From: Prorocentrum cordatum
Lineage: Eukaryota; Sar; Dinophyceae; Prorocentrales; Prorocentraceae
Assembly (NCBI GenBank): GCA_963575745.1
Contig: CAUYUJ010002693.1
Location: forward strand, 1-64,000
DNA length: 64,000 nucleotides
Direction: 5' to 3'
The notes under the pieces are model-generated. The model did no database searches. It was not told the origin of the DNA and was given only the letters and a program-made list of their open reading frames with translations. Position numbers and translations under genes: made by a program. Numbering within the stretch: position 1 is the stretch's first letter; every line of letters begins with the position of its first letter. This document shows, one piece after another, positions 11,880 through 23,234 of this stretch.

Positions 11880-12085
11880 TTTGATGGTGATGGTACTGCT
11901 GATGGTGATGATGGTGGTGGTGGTGCTGGTAGTGATCGTGGTACTGATGGTGGTGATGATGGTGGTGATGATGGTGGTGATGATCATGGTACTGATGGTG
12001 GTGATGATGATGACAATGGTATGTTGATCGTGGTGATGTTGATGATTGTGATGAAGATCATCACCACCACCAACATCATCATCAT
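11880..12085. repeat. GGTGATGATGGT microsatellite
   Basis: Simple repeat of GATGGTGGT and GATGAT with transitions to CATCACCACC at the right end. It lies between two coding blocks of gene 1 and is followed by a TCC tract to 12,200. It is probably intronic. Confidence 0.85.
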
Positions 12086-12226
12086 TATCCCCCCTCCTCC
12101 TCCTCCTCATTATCCGCCATTCCTCCTCCTCCCCATCTCCCTCCCCTCCTCCTCCTCATCACCACCCCCCTCCTCCTCCTCCTCCTCCTCTTCACCCTCC
12201 TCATCGCCATTCCTTTTCGGATTATC

Positions 12227-13660
12227 CTGAAGCTTGGGCTGTTCGGAGGGGCACAGGCCGATGTCGCTCTGCGACGTGGCCGCCGACGCAGTCTCGAAAG
12301 CCTTCGCCCTCTTCCTCAGGAGGCGCTTGGTCATGAAGTCCTGCATGCGGAACGGGTACCTCACCTTGTGCTTCTTCAGCGTCGCGTGGTGCGCCGCCTC
12401 GTCCTTGTTGTCGAGCTGGTTCACTGCGCTGGCCTTGACCTTCCAGCAGATGTCTACGAGGGTCATGTGATCACGAAGCATGCTCCACACGCCGCTGAGC
12501 TCCTTCTTATTCGCCAACTTGCCCAAGCAGTCGTTGCCTTCGGACCTCTCCTTGCCGAGGGACTTCTCGTCAAGGATGTCTGTCAGATTGTTTTCCTGGA
12601 TCCAGTAGAAGGCCTTATCTTTTGGATCTTTGGGGCAGGACGTCCACTTCTTAGCACTGCCCGCAGCCGCCGAGGCCGCATCGTCCAGGTTGACGCTCGG
12701 TGCCCGTTTAGTGGCTGACCCGCCAGGTCGGCTACCTGGGGAAGGCGAGCGCTGAAGGTCCTTGGGCACGGGGGTCGTCGAGCGAGCAGCTGACTCGAAG
12801 TTGAACGGAACCACGAGGCCACGCACGGCGCCGAGGCTGTCGGTAGGGATGCCGAAGGCCCTCGGAACCGTAGCATCAGCCGAACCACGACCTCCAGAAC
12901 CACTCGCAGTGGACCCAGCAGGCATCCCAGTGACGGTCGACCGCCAGTCGTCAACATCACCTCCCATGTCATCGTCGTCCTCTCCTGCTGGGGTGCCTTT
13001 CTTGGACGCCTTGCCGAACCTCACCATCTCGGCCTCCGAGTAGCAGTCCAAAGACTTCCTCTTGCGCAGCTCGTCCTGCTTGCCCTTGATCTGCGAGACG
13101 CGGGTGGTGGTGCCGAGGAGCTGTTTGTGGCCAATGGCGTCGCACCGCTCAGCTGTCCACATCTGCCACTGGAGAAAGCCTTGAGACTGAAAAGGCGCCG
13201 AGCGCTGGTCCGCGTGCAAGATCTCTAGCTCCGTAGCCGAGCCGAGAGACACCTTCACCCTGCGGTATGCAGCAGTCTCATGGTACGGAAGGTCTATCAT
13301 GATGGCATAGCACTGCTCTGGGCGACCGTCGAGCGTCCACCCGTTGAAGGGCGCAACCTTGAAGGATCTCTTCTTCTTCTTCGACAGGTACTCCAGTTCA
13401 GCAGCGTTAAGACAAAGGCACTCAACATATATATCAGTAGAAGAACCCAACGCGGAAGCAACTCTCTGATTGAAACCCGAAGGGTGATCCGATGACAGGT
13501 CGCGGGTCCGCTTCCACTGCTCTTTCAGGGTCGGGGATTCACGAAAGGCCAACGCAGCGCTGTCAACATCCTTGAAAATGCGACGCCTCCCGATCTCCCC
13601 GACGCAATCCTGGCATAGAGGGCCAACGCCACCCTCTGAGTTGGCGCCGAAAGGCTTCTC
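12227..13660 (-). CDS. Gene 1, N-terminal-side exon (unknown dinoflagellate protein)
   Basis: About 478 codons are open on the minus strand. The sequence begins near a Cys pair (PLCQDCVGEIGRR) that may be half of a zinc site whose other half lies in an upstream exon. Next comes a region with KKKKRSFKVAPFNGWTLDGR and YRRVKVSLGSATELEILHAD, then a basic and Ser/Gly-rich linker containing EDDDDMGGDVDDW, and a helical, lysine-rich end (LRDHMTLVDICWKVKAS, FMTKRLLRKRAKAF). No ATG starts the frame, and purine microsatellite precedes it, so an acceptor at AAG|GAG near 13,660 is proposed. The end is placed at CTTCAG|GATAAT, a phase-0 GA donor at 12,226; beyond it the frame reads only poly-Glu microsatellite. 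The function is unknown; the family resemblance is from recall. Confidence 0.6.
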
Positions 13661-13689
13661 CTTGAGATGGCGCCCCAAAACAAAACTCA

Positions 13690-13870
13690 CTCCCCCCTCG
13701 TCACGTCGTCCCACTCCTCCTCCTCCTCCTCCAGCTCCTCCTTGGTCGTGGTCGTCGTCGTCGTCGTTATCGTCGTCGTCCTCCTCCTCCTCCTCCTCCT
13801 CTCTCCTCCCCCTCGCCCTCCCTCTTCCCCGCCCTCCTCAAGTCCCCCCTCCGACCACCCGAAGCGGGGC
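13690..13870. repeat. TCC/GTCGTC microsatellite
   Basis: (TCC)n flanking a short (GTCGTC)n core, ending in C-rich sequence. On the gene strand it is purine-rich and lies immediately upstream of the first recognisable exon of gene 1, where an intron 3' end is expected. Confidence 0.85.
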
Positions 13871-14340
13871 CCTGGAAGCGGGTAGACCACCGCCCCGCCC
13901 ACCCACTCTACTTAACGGGGGGAGGGGGTTAACATGCGGAGAAAGAAAACTCGAGAGCCACGGGGGTAGACACACAAACGGGCCCCCAACAGGTTCTATG
14001 GGAATGCCCAGTCCGTGGAAAGGACGTCGCACCCACAGCAGATCATCGCGCGGCCGCGAGTCTGGGGCGGCACCGCCGCCGCCACTACCTGCCCCTGTGG
14101 TGGCAGCCCGTTCTGGTTGGCAAGGGCGGCGAGCGCGGCGGTAGTCAATGCCATCGCGCACAGAAAAGACTGATCTTGGAAGTCCTGTATCCTGTTGAAC
14201 AAAAAACCCGAGTCCAAGTGTGCCACTAAAGAGCCTATACAGCCCGACGTCGGAAGTCGGAAGGTACACTGTCAATGTCGGAAGGCGCAAGGTACATCGA
14301 AACACGTTCAGATCGCAGGGCAACGGCAACGCTTTGACTG
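13870..14340. other. Spacer without recognised gene
   Basis: Mixed sequence of ordinary composition between gene 1 and the AAGACGG repeats. Open frames on both strands are short or proline/glycine-rich. I see no RNA gene or recognisable element. Confidence 0.4.
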
Positions 14341-14590
14341 GGGGACCCCCCAATCCGATACCCCAAGACAAGACTGCACCCCCAAGACACCCCCCTCCCA
14401 AGATGGCCCCCAAGATGCGCCACCAAGACGACCCCCAAGACAATAACCCCAAGACGGCTCCCCCAAGACGGCCATTAAGAGGCCTCCCAAGACGGCCCCC
14501 AAGACGACACCACCAAGACGACCCCCGAGACGGCTCCACCAAGACGGCACCACCAAGACGACACCCCCAAGACGGCAGAGTTGGTGCCAA
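14340..14590. repeat. CCAAGACGGC degenerate repeat
   Basis: About 20 imperfect copies of a 9-12-base phrase, CCCCAAGACGGC, also as CACCAAGACGACC. Long frames on the minus strand (VLGGRLGGAVLG type) come from the repeat. The same repeat occurs at 22.89-23.17 and 41.30-41.60 kb and in the opposite orientation (GTCTTGGG) at 46.5-48.67 kb. Confidence 0.85.
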
Positions 14591-14639
14591 AAGGGCAACG
14601 AGGAGATGGACGGGGGAGAGGCGGGGATGACAATGCTTC

Positions 14640-15300
14640 GTGTATTTCGGAAGCGTTTCAAAATATATGACATACGCACCATGCAGGGAATACACACCAT
14701 ATACTGCCTACGCACCATGATCGTATGCCGCTCACACCAGCGCCGTAAATGCAACGCTGCTACATAGTACATCTGGTACTGCTCACACCTACTGCCTACT
14801 GCAAAGCGCTGCGGCAACTAATTCGAGTATATGATGTGAGAGCAGGTTGATCAACTGTGGTAGTGCGTTATGTACTCGGTACGTTAAGAACCCTTATGTA
14901 CTGCGATAACGATTATGTATTGTGAACGTTTGAGTATGTACTGTGACACAGTGAACTTGGGGTCCTGGGTGGAGTGTGGGCACAGTCACAGAAGAACTAA
15001 GACCAACAAAGCAATGACGCACGAGTTAATTTCAGCGGACGTGGTAACCATACTGAACGAGTGCACCTCTGGAGGCTGGTGGCAGCCCCTGGTGTCTGAC
15101 AGCCCAGCTCTCGCAGACAAGCGAAACGTAGATCACGTCATAAAGTAACTCATGGAATGGCGTGCACCGTACTGGCATAGACAATTATTTAGTGAAATAC
15201 ATCACGGCATGAACTACATCAACAGAGCAACAGTCAATGAAGAATACCACCATACTCGAGCGTATCACACCATAATCCAGTATATCACCATAGTTACGTA
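14640..15300. other. AT-richer spacer with TATG/CACCAT phrases
   Basis: Lower-GC sequence with many short phrases such as TATGACATACGCACCATG, GTATGTACTGTGA and CATCACGGCATG. Similar TATG-rich stretches occur at 18.83-18.96, 23.24-23.50 and 43.04-43.60 kb. There is no convincing gene; the plus-strand frame at 14.9-15.15 kb is short and has no recognisable motif. Confidence 0.4.
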
Positions 15301-15307
15301 AGTGCCT

Positions 15308-16169
15308 TCAGTTGCGCGTCTGCGTCAGTTCGCCCAATAACTCCTCAGCATCCACAAGCTGCTGGGCACCGAAAGGATCATCTTCCACATCATCGGATCT
15401 TTGGCGATGACCATCGGGCATGTGCGGGTCTGTCAGAATCCGCTTTAGCATAGACGAAGCGGGTCTGCCAGAAGGCTCAGAAGGCGTATTGTCTGCGGCC
15501 TCAGGGGAATCGGCAACCTCGACTGGATCGGCAATTGAAGGCAGGTGGGTATTGCCGACAGAGCTCGCGCCAGCGGAAGCGGCGTCGCCCTCCTCACCCA
15601 CCGAGATCTGCGGACGCAGTCCATCAGCCACAGCCATGTCAACGCCCCTGGCGCTATCGAAGTCGAAGTCGTTGAAATCCAACTCGAACGGACATTCAAG
15701 AGCAGGCGCCTCCTGAGATACAGCCTCCCACTCAGCAGCACTCGGTACAGCCTGAGAGACTGGTTGTTCCCCTTGTCCATGAGCTTCGCTGCGGCCAGCC
15801 GCTGGTCCTGGAGCAGCCTCAGGTGGTGGAGGGGCCCAAGATTCTTCTGGAAATGGAGGACACGCCTGTGGGCCGATAGGGCTTTGAGCTTGAAGCATAA
15901 TAGTGAGTGGCTTCTGACGTACATCTGCTGAAGAAGCGCTCCCCTGGCACTCAACTGGAAGAATAGTCACTGTGCCCGTTATGCGAAGGTCGCCTTTGAC
16001 TTGGCGCACCTCGAGCCCTCCACCGGGTGCGCAATTACGGGCAAGAACGTGATTCAGGAGCAAGCGCCCTTCCACGGATACATTCTGCCCTCCAGATTCT
16101 GAACCACGTTGGGCCATGGCCCGTTCCAACAAAATTGCGAGGGGAAGGCGAGTATCACTTGGAACTGCG
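15308..16169 (-). CDS. Last exon of an unknown acidic protein
   Basis: The minus-strand frame is open from beyond 16.3 kb to a TAG/TGA stop at 15,308 and looks protein-like from about 16,170 down. It holds a hydrophobic, folded-looking N-terminal part (RLPLAILLERAMAQRGSESG, GRLLLNHVLARNCAPGGG, GDLRITGTVTIL), then a Pro/Glu-rich linker and a strongly acidic C-terminal half (FELDFNDFDFDSARG, DDVEDDPFGAQQLVDAEELL). No domain is recognised. The 5' boundary is set at CTTTGTTTTCTTGCGCAG, a good 3' splice site ending at 16,170; there is no ATG at the head of the open frame. No upstream exon was found before gene 2 at 24.2 kb, so the gene is incomplete as seen or misread. Confidence 0.45.
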
Positions 16170-16309
16170 CTGCGCAAGAAAACAAAGTGAACTTGGGCAA
16201 CAAACGCATCACACTGATATGCTTGACTCTTCTGAGCGCCATGGACCTCACATCGGGGTGCAGAAGCAAACGCATGGCACCGCTCGAAATCCTCACAACA
16301 CCAGTCAGC

Positions 16310-16490
16310 CAATTAGTGGCAGTTAGCGACTGGCCCCGAAACAGCCAATTAGTGTCCCGAAACATCAAATTCGTGGCCCCGAAACAGCCAATTAGTGGCC
16401 CCGAAGACAGCCAATTAGTGGCCCCGAAGACAGCCAATTAGTGGCCCCGAAGACAGCCAATTCGTGGCCCCGAAGACAGCCAATTAGTGC
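16310..16490. repeat. 23-base repeat AGCCAATTAGTGGCCCCGAA
   Basis: About seven to eight copies of a ~20-24-base unit, AGCCAATTAGTGGCCCCGAA with or without GAC. The last four copies, from about 16,385, are nearly identical, implying recent expansion. It lies just upstream (gene strand) of the exon ending at 16,169. Confidence 0.9.
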
Positions 16491-16499
16491 CACCCCCCC

Positions 16500-17000
16500 A
16501 TGTCCGCCCACCCTCACACGCTTCGTTGCCCCATAAGGAGCTCCACCGAAGGGTTCAGTGACACAACTCACCTAGCCCCCCCTGCAATGTCAGCATACCC
16601 CTTCACACGGTTCGTGGCCCCATAGGGACCTCCACCGAAGGCCTCAGTGGCACAGTTGACATGTTCCCTTGCGCTATGTCGGCGCACCCCTCGCACGTTT
16701 CGTGGCCCCATATGAAGCTCCACCCAAGGCCCCAGTGACCGCGTCCGCAGCTCCCCCCCCCCCCCCGCCCGCAGCAGCACGCTCATTGCGGCGCGCCCCA
16801 CCACAGGCTTCGTGGCCCCATGGGGAGCCCCGCCGAAGGCGCAAGTGGCAACATCCACATGCTTCCCCCTCCAAAAAAACGCACACCGCGCGCCAATTTC
16901 AGCGCGCCCCTTCACACGGTTCGCGGCCCCAGGGTGAGCTCCACTGGAAGCGGTACCCATAACGCTGCACTCGCAGCTGCATGTGGTTGGGCCCTTCGAC
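16500..17000. repeat. Type C units and end motif
   Basis: About five units of the C variant of the ~89-base repeat (GAAGGCCTCAGTGGCACAG, TTCACATGCCCCCCCC, CAATTTCGGCACACCC), closing with an end motif (AGCTCCACTGGAAGCGG, ACTCGCAGCTGCATG, GGGCCCTTCG). This is the tail of a cassette whose B part is missing, lying directly before a complete cassette. Confidence 0.8.
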
Positions 17001-18815
17001 AGGCCATTCCCAACCAACCTGTGTTGCGGGGTCGTCGTTTTGAACAGGCTGCGCCCGCGTCCTCCTTCCTCCCCAAATTGCTCCCCATCCCTCTCCATCA
17101 GCAGCGCCATCGTCGCCACCATCACCATCACCCACCATTCGCCAACATCGTCACCTGCAACATCATCGCCGCCCACACCCTCCTCATCACCATCGTCACA
17201 GTCATCATCGCCCCCCCCCCACAGCCGCCCACGTCGTCACACCCCTCGCGCGTTTCGTGGCCCCACAGAGAGCCCCACCTAATGTGCAAGTGGCGCAGCT
17301 CGCATACCGCCACCGCAGCATTTTGGCACACCCCCGCGCGCTTCGTGGCCCCATCGGGAGCCCCACCTAAGGTCGCAGCGATGCAGCTCGCATGGCGCCA
17401 CCGCCCCATTCGGCACACCCCTCGCACGGGTCGCGGCCCAACATTGACCCCCACCGAAGGTCGCAATGGCGCTGTTCGCATGACGCCACCGCACTATTTC
17501 GGCACACCCTCACAAGTCCCGTGGCTCCCATCGGGGCCCCACGTAAGGTCGAAATTGTGCAGCTCGCATTGCGCCACCGCGTTATTTTAGCACACAACTC
17601 GCGCGTTTCGTTGCCCCACAGTGGGGGGCGCCTAAGGCCCAAGTGGCGCAACTCGCATGCCGCCACCGACACATTTTGGCACGCCCCTCACACGTTTCGC
17701 TGCTCCATCGGGAGCCCCACCTAAGGCACAATGGTGCAACTCGCATTGCACCACCGACCCGTTTTGGCACACACCCCACGCGATTCGTGGCCCCACAGGG
17801 AGCCCCGCCTAAGGTCCAAGCGGCGCAGCTCGCATGGCGCCACCGCGCCATGTTGGCACACCCTTCGCGCGCTTCGCGGCCCCATAGCGAGCCACACCTA
17901 AGGTCGCAGTGGTGCAGCCCGCGTGGCGCCACCGCCCAATTTTGGCACACCCCTCGCACGTTTCGTGGCCCCACAGGGAGCTCCTGAGGTCACGGTGGCT
18001 CAGCTCGCATGGCGCCACCGCCCAATTTTGGGACACCCCTCGCACGCCTCGGTGCCCCATGAGGAGGCCAACTCCAAGTCCAAGCCGCGCAGCTCGCATG
18101 GCGCCACCGATCCATTGTAGCACGCCCCTCACACGCTTCGTGCCCCCACAGAGAGCCCCACCTAAGGTCCAAGTGGCGCAGCTCGCACGGCGCCGCCGCC
18201 CAATTTTGGCACGCCCCCAAACGGTTCGCGCCCCCAGACTGATCTCCACTGAATGTTTCGGTGGCACAGTTCGCATGCTCCCCCACCCATTTCGGCGCGC
18301 CCCTCGCGCGGTTCTTGGCAGCATAGGGAGCCCCACCGAAGGCCGCAGTGGCGCAAATCACATGCCCCCCACCACACACCCCGCCACCACCCCACCCCGC
18401 CCCGCAATTTCGGCAACCCCCGCGCGGTTCGTTGCCCCATGCACCGAAGCCCTCTGCGGCACAGTTCACAAGCCCCCCCCGCAATTTCGGCACACCCCTC
18501 ACACGGCCCGTAGCCCCATATGGAGCTCCACCGAAGGCCACCGCGGCCACGTCTGCACGCCCCCTCCCCACCCCACCCACCACCACCCCGCCCGCAACGT
18601 GAACATTTCGGCACTCCCGACAAGGTCTTGCCCACACAGGGAGCCCCACCGAAGGCCCCAGTGGCCGCGTCCACGTGCCCCCCCCCCCCCCCCCAGCCCA
18701 CCGCATGCCAATGTCGGCGCACCCCCCGCGCGGTTCGCGGCCCCAGAGGGAGCCCCACTGAGAGCGGCAACCACCATGCGGCATTCGCAGCTGCATTGGG
18801 CCCTTCGCCAGGCTA
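17000..18815. repeat. Higher-order cassette, copy 1
   Basis: Order of parts: leader (17,005-17,235, with CCCAACCAACCTGTGTTG, TCGTTTTGAACAGGCTGCGCC, a pyrimidine tract and a CATCACC microsatellite), about 11 type B units (17,240-18,235; CACCTAAGGTCCAAG, TGGCGCAGCTCGCATGG, CGCCACCGCC), about six type C units (18,235-18,745), then the end motif (CCACCATGCGGCATTCGCAG, GGGCCCTTCG). The B and C units share their first half with type A units and differ in the second half. The same order recurs at 25.5-27.48 and 27.48-29.17 kb. Confidence 0.85.
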
Positions 18816-18824
18816 AGTGTTGTC

Positions 18825-19155
18825 AGTGCTAGTTGTATGAGGTGGTATGCTATGTTATGTTGCGCTATGATGTGTGATTCGTGTTCACGCATCGCTTGCA
18901 CTGCGATATGCTTGCTACGATATGCTATGATGTGCTGCGCTTGTGATGGCGACGCTGAAGTTGTGAGCGAATGTGGTTAATGGGCTCTGTCTGGCGATGG
19001 GGAATGATGTGGGTGAGAAGCTGCTTTAAAACAGGAATCGCGACCTGGGCATCGACCAACCTTCGGCCAGGACCCCCCTCCATGCCCCCCACCTGGTCCT
19101 ACACCCGCGGTGCCCTGGGAGCTCCGTTCAGAACCGAGCACCCAGGGCACTAGCT
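18825..19155. other. TATG-rich spacer
   Basis: To about 18,960 the sequence is built of TATG, TGCTATG and GTTATG phrases, similar to 23.24-23.50 kb. The rest is unassigned; no gene is seen. Confidence 0.45.
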
Positions 19156-20880
19156 TCAATCAGGCTCGTCGGCCCCTAGCAGACCCCCAGGCACCTGGCA
19201 GACGCTTAGGCCCCTAGCAGACTCCTAAGCCCCTACCAGTCGCCTGACTCCTAGTCCCTTAGCAGACGCATCGGCCCATAGCAGACCCACAGGCCCCTGG
19301 CATACGCCTGCGCCCCCCCCCCCCCCTCCCCCCCCTCGAAAACCCTTGGTCACTTAGCAGGCGCTTAAACCAGCAGACCCCGAGGCCCCGATCAGATTAT
19401 TTGCTTCTTAGCAGGCTCCCATGCCCTTGGCAGGCACCCAACCACCATGCCCCCAGCAGGCGCACATGGCCCTGGCGAAGCCCCACGCCCCGATCAAACG
19501 CCTAAGCCCCTAGCAGACCCCAATGCCCCCTGGCAGACGCCTAAGCCCGCTGCGACCGCGTAAGTTTCTAGCAGGCCCCCAAGCCCTCAGCATGGCCCAA
19601 ACCCTTAGCAGGCGCCGATGCCCCTAGCAGGCGCCTGAGCCCACAGCAGGCGCCTAAGCCCCCAGCAGACTCCGAGGCCCCTAGCAGACGCGCAAGCCCC
19701 TAGCTGACGCCAGAGCCCCATGGCAGACTCGGGGATTCATCGCAGACTCCTACGCCCCTAGCAGACGCCGTGCCTCTAAGAGTCGCATACGGCCTTCGCA
19801 AACCCAGTTGCCCCCAGCAGGCGCCAAACCCCTTGGGCGCGCGCGTAGGCCCCCTGGCAGACTCTTAGGCACCTGGCAGGTGCCCGAGCCCCATCCGAAC
19901 TCCTCGGGCCCGAGCAGGCGCCGTAGCCTTCTGCGGACACCCATGCCCCAGCTGGTGCCCAGGCCCCTGCCGAGCCCCAAAACCCCTAGCAGGCGCCTGG
20001 GCCCCTAGCACACTCGAGCAGACGCCTGTGCCCCTTGCGTGCGCCTGGGCCCTTATCATGCGCTTAGGCCCCAAACAGATTCCTATGCCCCCAGCAGGCG
20101 TCTGGGCCCTTAGCAGACGCCTGGCACTTAGCAAGCTCGTGGGCACCTAGCAGGCGCCTGCCCCCCTAGCAAACGCCTAGGCACCTAGCAGACCCCCCAG
20201 GCCCCTCGCAAACGCCTAGGCCCCGAGCAGACCCTAGACCCCTCGCAAACGCCCGCTGCCCTCGCAAACTCATAAGCCCTTGGCAGACGCCCAGGCACCC
20301 AGCATACCCCTAGACCCCCAGCAGACGCCCACGCCCCGAGCAGACCCCGAGCCCCCTAGCAAACGCCTGGAGCCCGACCAGACTCGTAGGCCCCTATCAG
20401 ACCCCTGGGCACCTAGCAGACGCCGACGGCCCTAGCATACGCCTCGGCCCCTAGCAGACGCCCCTGCGATCGGACTACTTTGCACCTAGCAGTCCCCCCC
20501 GCACCTGGCAGACGCCCAGGCCCCTGGCACATCCCGAGGCGTCGGGCAAACGCCTTGGCCCCTAGCAGATTCCCAAGGCCCTAGCAGGCGCTTAGGGCGC
20601 CATGCAGACTGCGGCGCCCCTGGCAGACGCCTTCTCCCATAGCAGACCCAGAATCCCTTGGCAGACGCCCAGGCTCCTAGCGGACTCCCAGTTCCTTAGC
20701 AGACGCCTACACCCCCCTAGCAAACTCAGAAGCCCCTACCGAAAGCCGAGGCCCCTCGCAGACGCCTAAGCCCCGACCACACTCCTGCGCCCCGGCCAAT
20801 CCCCGCGGCCCCTGCCAGACCCCTGCGCCCCCATCTGGCGCAGGAGGACTCATAGGCCCCTAGCAGACTCCTAGGCCCAT
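19155..20880. repeat. 19-20-base tandem array CCCCTAGCAGACGCC
   Basis: About 85-90 degenerate units of 19-20 bases: GGCCCCTAGCAGACGCCTA, with frequent CACCTGGCAGACGC and CCTTAGCAGGCGC variants. It has no non-repeat spacers, so it is not a CRISPR array. The open frames within are repeat translations (Gly/Leu/Arg-rich) and are not genes. Confidence 0.9.
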
Positions 20881-20949
20881 GCCAGGAGGGCGTTGACAGG
20901 GGCCCCATTGCCGACTCCGACCAGGAGATTGCCGCACCCCGACCACATC

Positions 20950-21068
20950 CCTTCCAAATACACGCGGAGGAAGAGGAGGCGGGGGAGGAGGAGGAGGAGG
21001 AGGGGGAGGGGGAGGGGAGGGGGGAGGGGGCAGGGGGGAAGGGTGGAGGGGGGACGGGGAGGGGGCCG
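20950..21068. repeat. GGA/GGGGA microsatellite
   Basis: Purine-rich simple repeat, (GGA)n going to (GGGGA)n, at the right edge of the 19-20-base array. Confidence 0.85.
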
Positions 21069-21079
21069 AGTCCCAGCCC

Positions 21080-21660
21080 AGATGGGGTTTGGATGGCGCG
21101 GGATGCGCGCACCCCCCCCCGAATCCCGATGGCCCCCAGGTGGTGCGGGATGCGCCTCCCGCCGAATCCAGATGGTCGTCGGGTGGTGCGGGATGCGCCC
21201 CCACCCGAATCCAGATGGTCGTCGGACGGTGCGGGATTCGGCCCCTCCATTTTGGCGATGGTGTTTGGATGGTCGCGAATCGCGCCGTGGACCATCAAAA
21301 GACCATCGGAAATCGTGGCCTCAAGAACCCGAAAATGCTGAAACAATCGCGCATCGGAGGGCAAAAACCCTGTGTTTAACTGTATTTTGATGGTGCGGGA
21401 TGCCATCCTGCGACCACGAAACCCGATGGTGTTTTGATGGTCCCCAGCGTGTTTTTTCCCTCCCCCTAGCAAATCCACATGGTATCTGGACGGTGCGGGA
21501 TGCGGCCTGCCTCGAATCCCGATGGTCTCTGGGTGGTGCGGGATGCGACCCGCCCCGAATCCAGATGGTCGCCAGGCGGTTCGGGGTGCGCCCCCCTCCC
21601 GAAACCCAGACGGTCGCCAGGTGGCTCGGGGCGCGCCAAGGGTTGGGCCGCGACCCCCAC
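21080..21660. repeat. 43-base degenerate repeat
   Basis: Units of about 43 bases reading CGAATCCAGATGGTCGTC, GGGTGGTGCGGGATGCGC, CCCCCACC. There are three to four clear copies at 21.09-21.24 kb and four at 21.48-21.64 kb. Between them is a non-tandem stretch with GATGGTGTTTTGATGG, the dispersed phrase also seen at the start of the window. Confidence 0.8.
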
Positions 21661-22890
21661 CCCCAGGCCCCGCCCAGGACCCCCCCCTGACGGAGCCACA
21701 CCAGGGCACCGCATGGCCCCGAGGAAAGCCTTGGCAGGCGGCGAGGCCATGGCGGAGCCCAGCCAACGCCCCACCGAGAAGCCCGCCTGCCGAGGCCAGC
21801 CCAGGCACCCCGCAAGCCGAGCGACAACCTTACCCAACCCCACACGATGTCTTGGCGTGGCCACGCGAAAGCACTGCTGAACCCGCGGCAGGACCCACGA
21901 ACGGACCGCGCAGCGACCGTGCTAGAGTCCTACCAGGGGCCCAGCAAGAACGCACCAGTGCTTTGCCGAGACTTCGCCAGTGGCCCCAGCGGGGATGCAC
22001 CTGTGCAGAACGGCTGCATCAGCAGGTCCTCCCCTGGTGGGGCCCTACCAGTGCCCTACCGCGATCCTGATAGTTCACTGGCAGGGCCCGACCAGGAATT
22101 GCACAATGAAGCAAAACCAAGCAAAGCTGTGAAGATTCCCAAAAACCGTTCTCCGTTGTCAATCGCGCGCCAGCAACAGTCCCCGCGAGAAACATTGCAG
22201 GCTGCAACTCTACAGCCCCCCTCCCTGCCCCCACTGCTGCTCCCATACATACCAGCCCTCACTATTCCTCCCCCTCGCTGCAGTGAAAGAGAAAGAAACA
22301 ACACGGTGCCTTGCAGTACATCGCCGACGCGCGCAGGCTGGCAGTAGACGGCATTCGCGCCCCCTGCCAGGAGGAGCTGCTGCATCACCCCCCCTGGCGC
22401 CCCTTGCAGGCGAAACTTGAAAGGGAAGATGCAAAAGACGAACATGATGAGGACGATGAAAAACTAAGATGATGAAGAAGAGGGAACATACGCAGACGCT
22501 TGCAAATAGGACATGATGAACCATACGACGTCTGAAACCTAAAACAAGGAGGGCGAAACTGGAAGATTGGGGGAGAGGGGGACGCGGAAGGAGGATATGA
22601 GAGGAATAAGTGGGATGGAACAGGGAGAACGGGAATGACGAATAAGAACATGACGCAGAAAACAAGGAGAGCGAGAAGGGATGAGGGATAATAAAAACGA
22701 TGGTGATGATGAAGGTTTGTTGCAGGATACAACGTAATATTTGGCGAATACAACTTCTACATGCAAATGGTGAAATAGCAACACGTAGCATGATGACAAC
22801 GACGACAACGTCTGTTGTTGGTATTGGCCACGGCCATCACAACGATGATGGCCACTGCGACGGTGACGACCACGACGGCCACAAGGACGA
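21660..22890. other. Spacer without recognised gene
   Basis: The left part is Pro/Gly/Ala-coding GC-rich sequence with short repeated phrases (CCCAGCAAGAACGCACCAG). From about 22.4 kb the plus strand becomes purine-rich and AT-richer (GATGATGAAGAAGAGG). Open frames exist on both strands but lack protein-like composition or motifs. No RNA gene was recognised. Confidence 0.4.
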
Positions 22891-23170
22891 CGTCGGCCCC
22901 CAAGACGGCAACCCCCAGACGACCCCCAAGGCGGCACCTCCAAGACGACACACCCAAAACACCCTCCAAGGCACCCCCCAAGACGGCCCCCAAGATGCGC
23001 CACCAAGACGACCCCCAAGACAATAACCCCAAGACGGCACCTCCAAGACGGCCACCAAGAGGCCTCTCAAGACGGCCCAAAACGACACCACCAAGACGAC
23101 CCCCGAGACGGCTCCACCAAGGCGGCACCACCAAGACGACGCCACCAAGACGCCCAGACAACCTCGGGCC
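22890..23170. repeat. CCAAGACGGC degenerate repeat
   Basis: About 22 imperfect copies of CCCCAAGACGGC/CACCAAGACGACC, closely similar in unit and order to 14,380-14,585; one run (CCCAAGATGCGCCACCAAGA and onward) is nearly identical between the two loci, suggesting a copied segment of more than 100 bases. Confidence 0.85.
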
Positions 23171-23234
23171 AGCGCCGAATGCTCTTGGGTGACGAGGCGT
23201 GATCCGCGGGCTTCCTTCAGCCACTCCCCGCTGA

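Noticed and set aside
14195-14695. Frames reading LGGRLGGAVLG-type protein at the AAGACGG repeats
   Set aside because: They come from the degenerate 9-12-base repeat and recur wherever that repeat occurs.
19155-20880. Telomere-like CCCTAG repeats
   Set aside because: The constant part is AGCAGACGCC rather than a CCCTAAA-type unit, and the array is internal.
20726-21845. Minus-strand frame of 360 codons
   Set aside because: It is the translation of the 43-base repeat and of the 19-20-base array, rich in Gly/Arg/Ala with repeated phrases.
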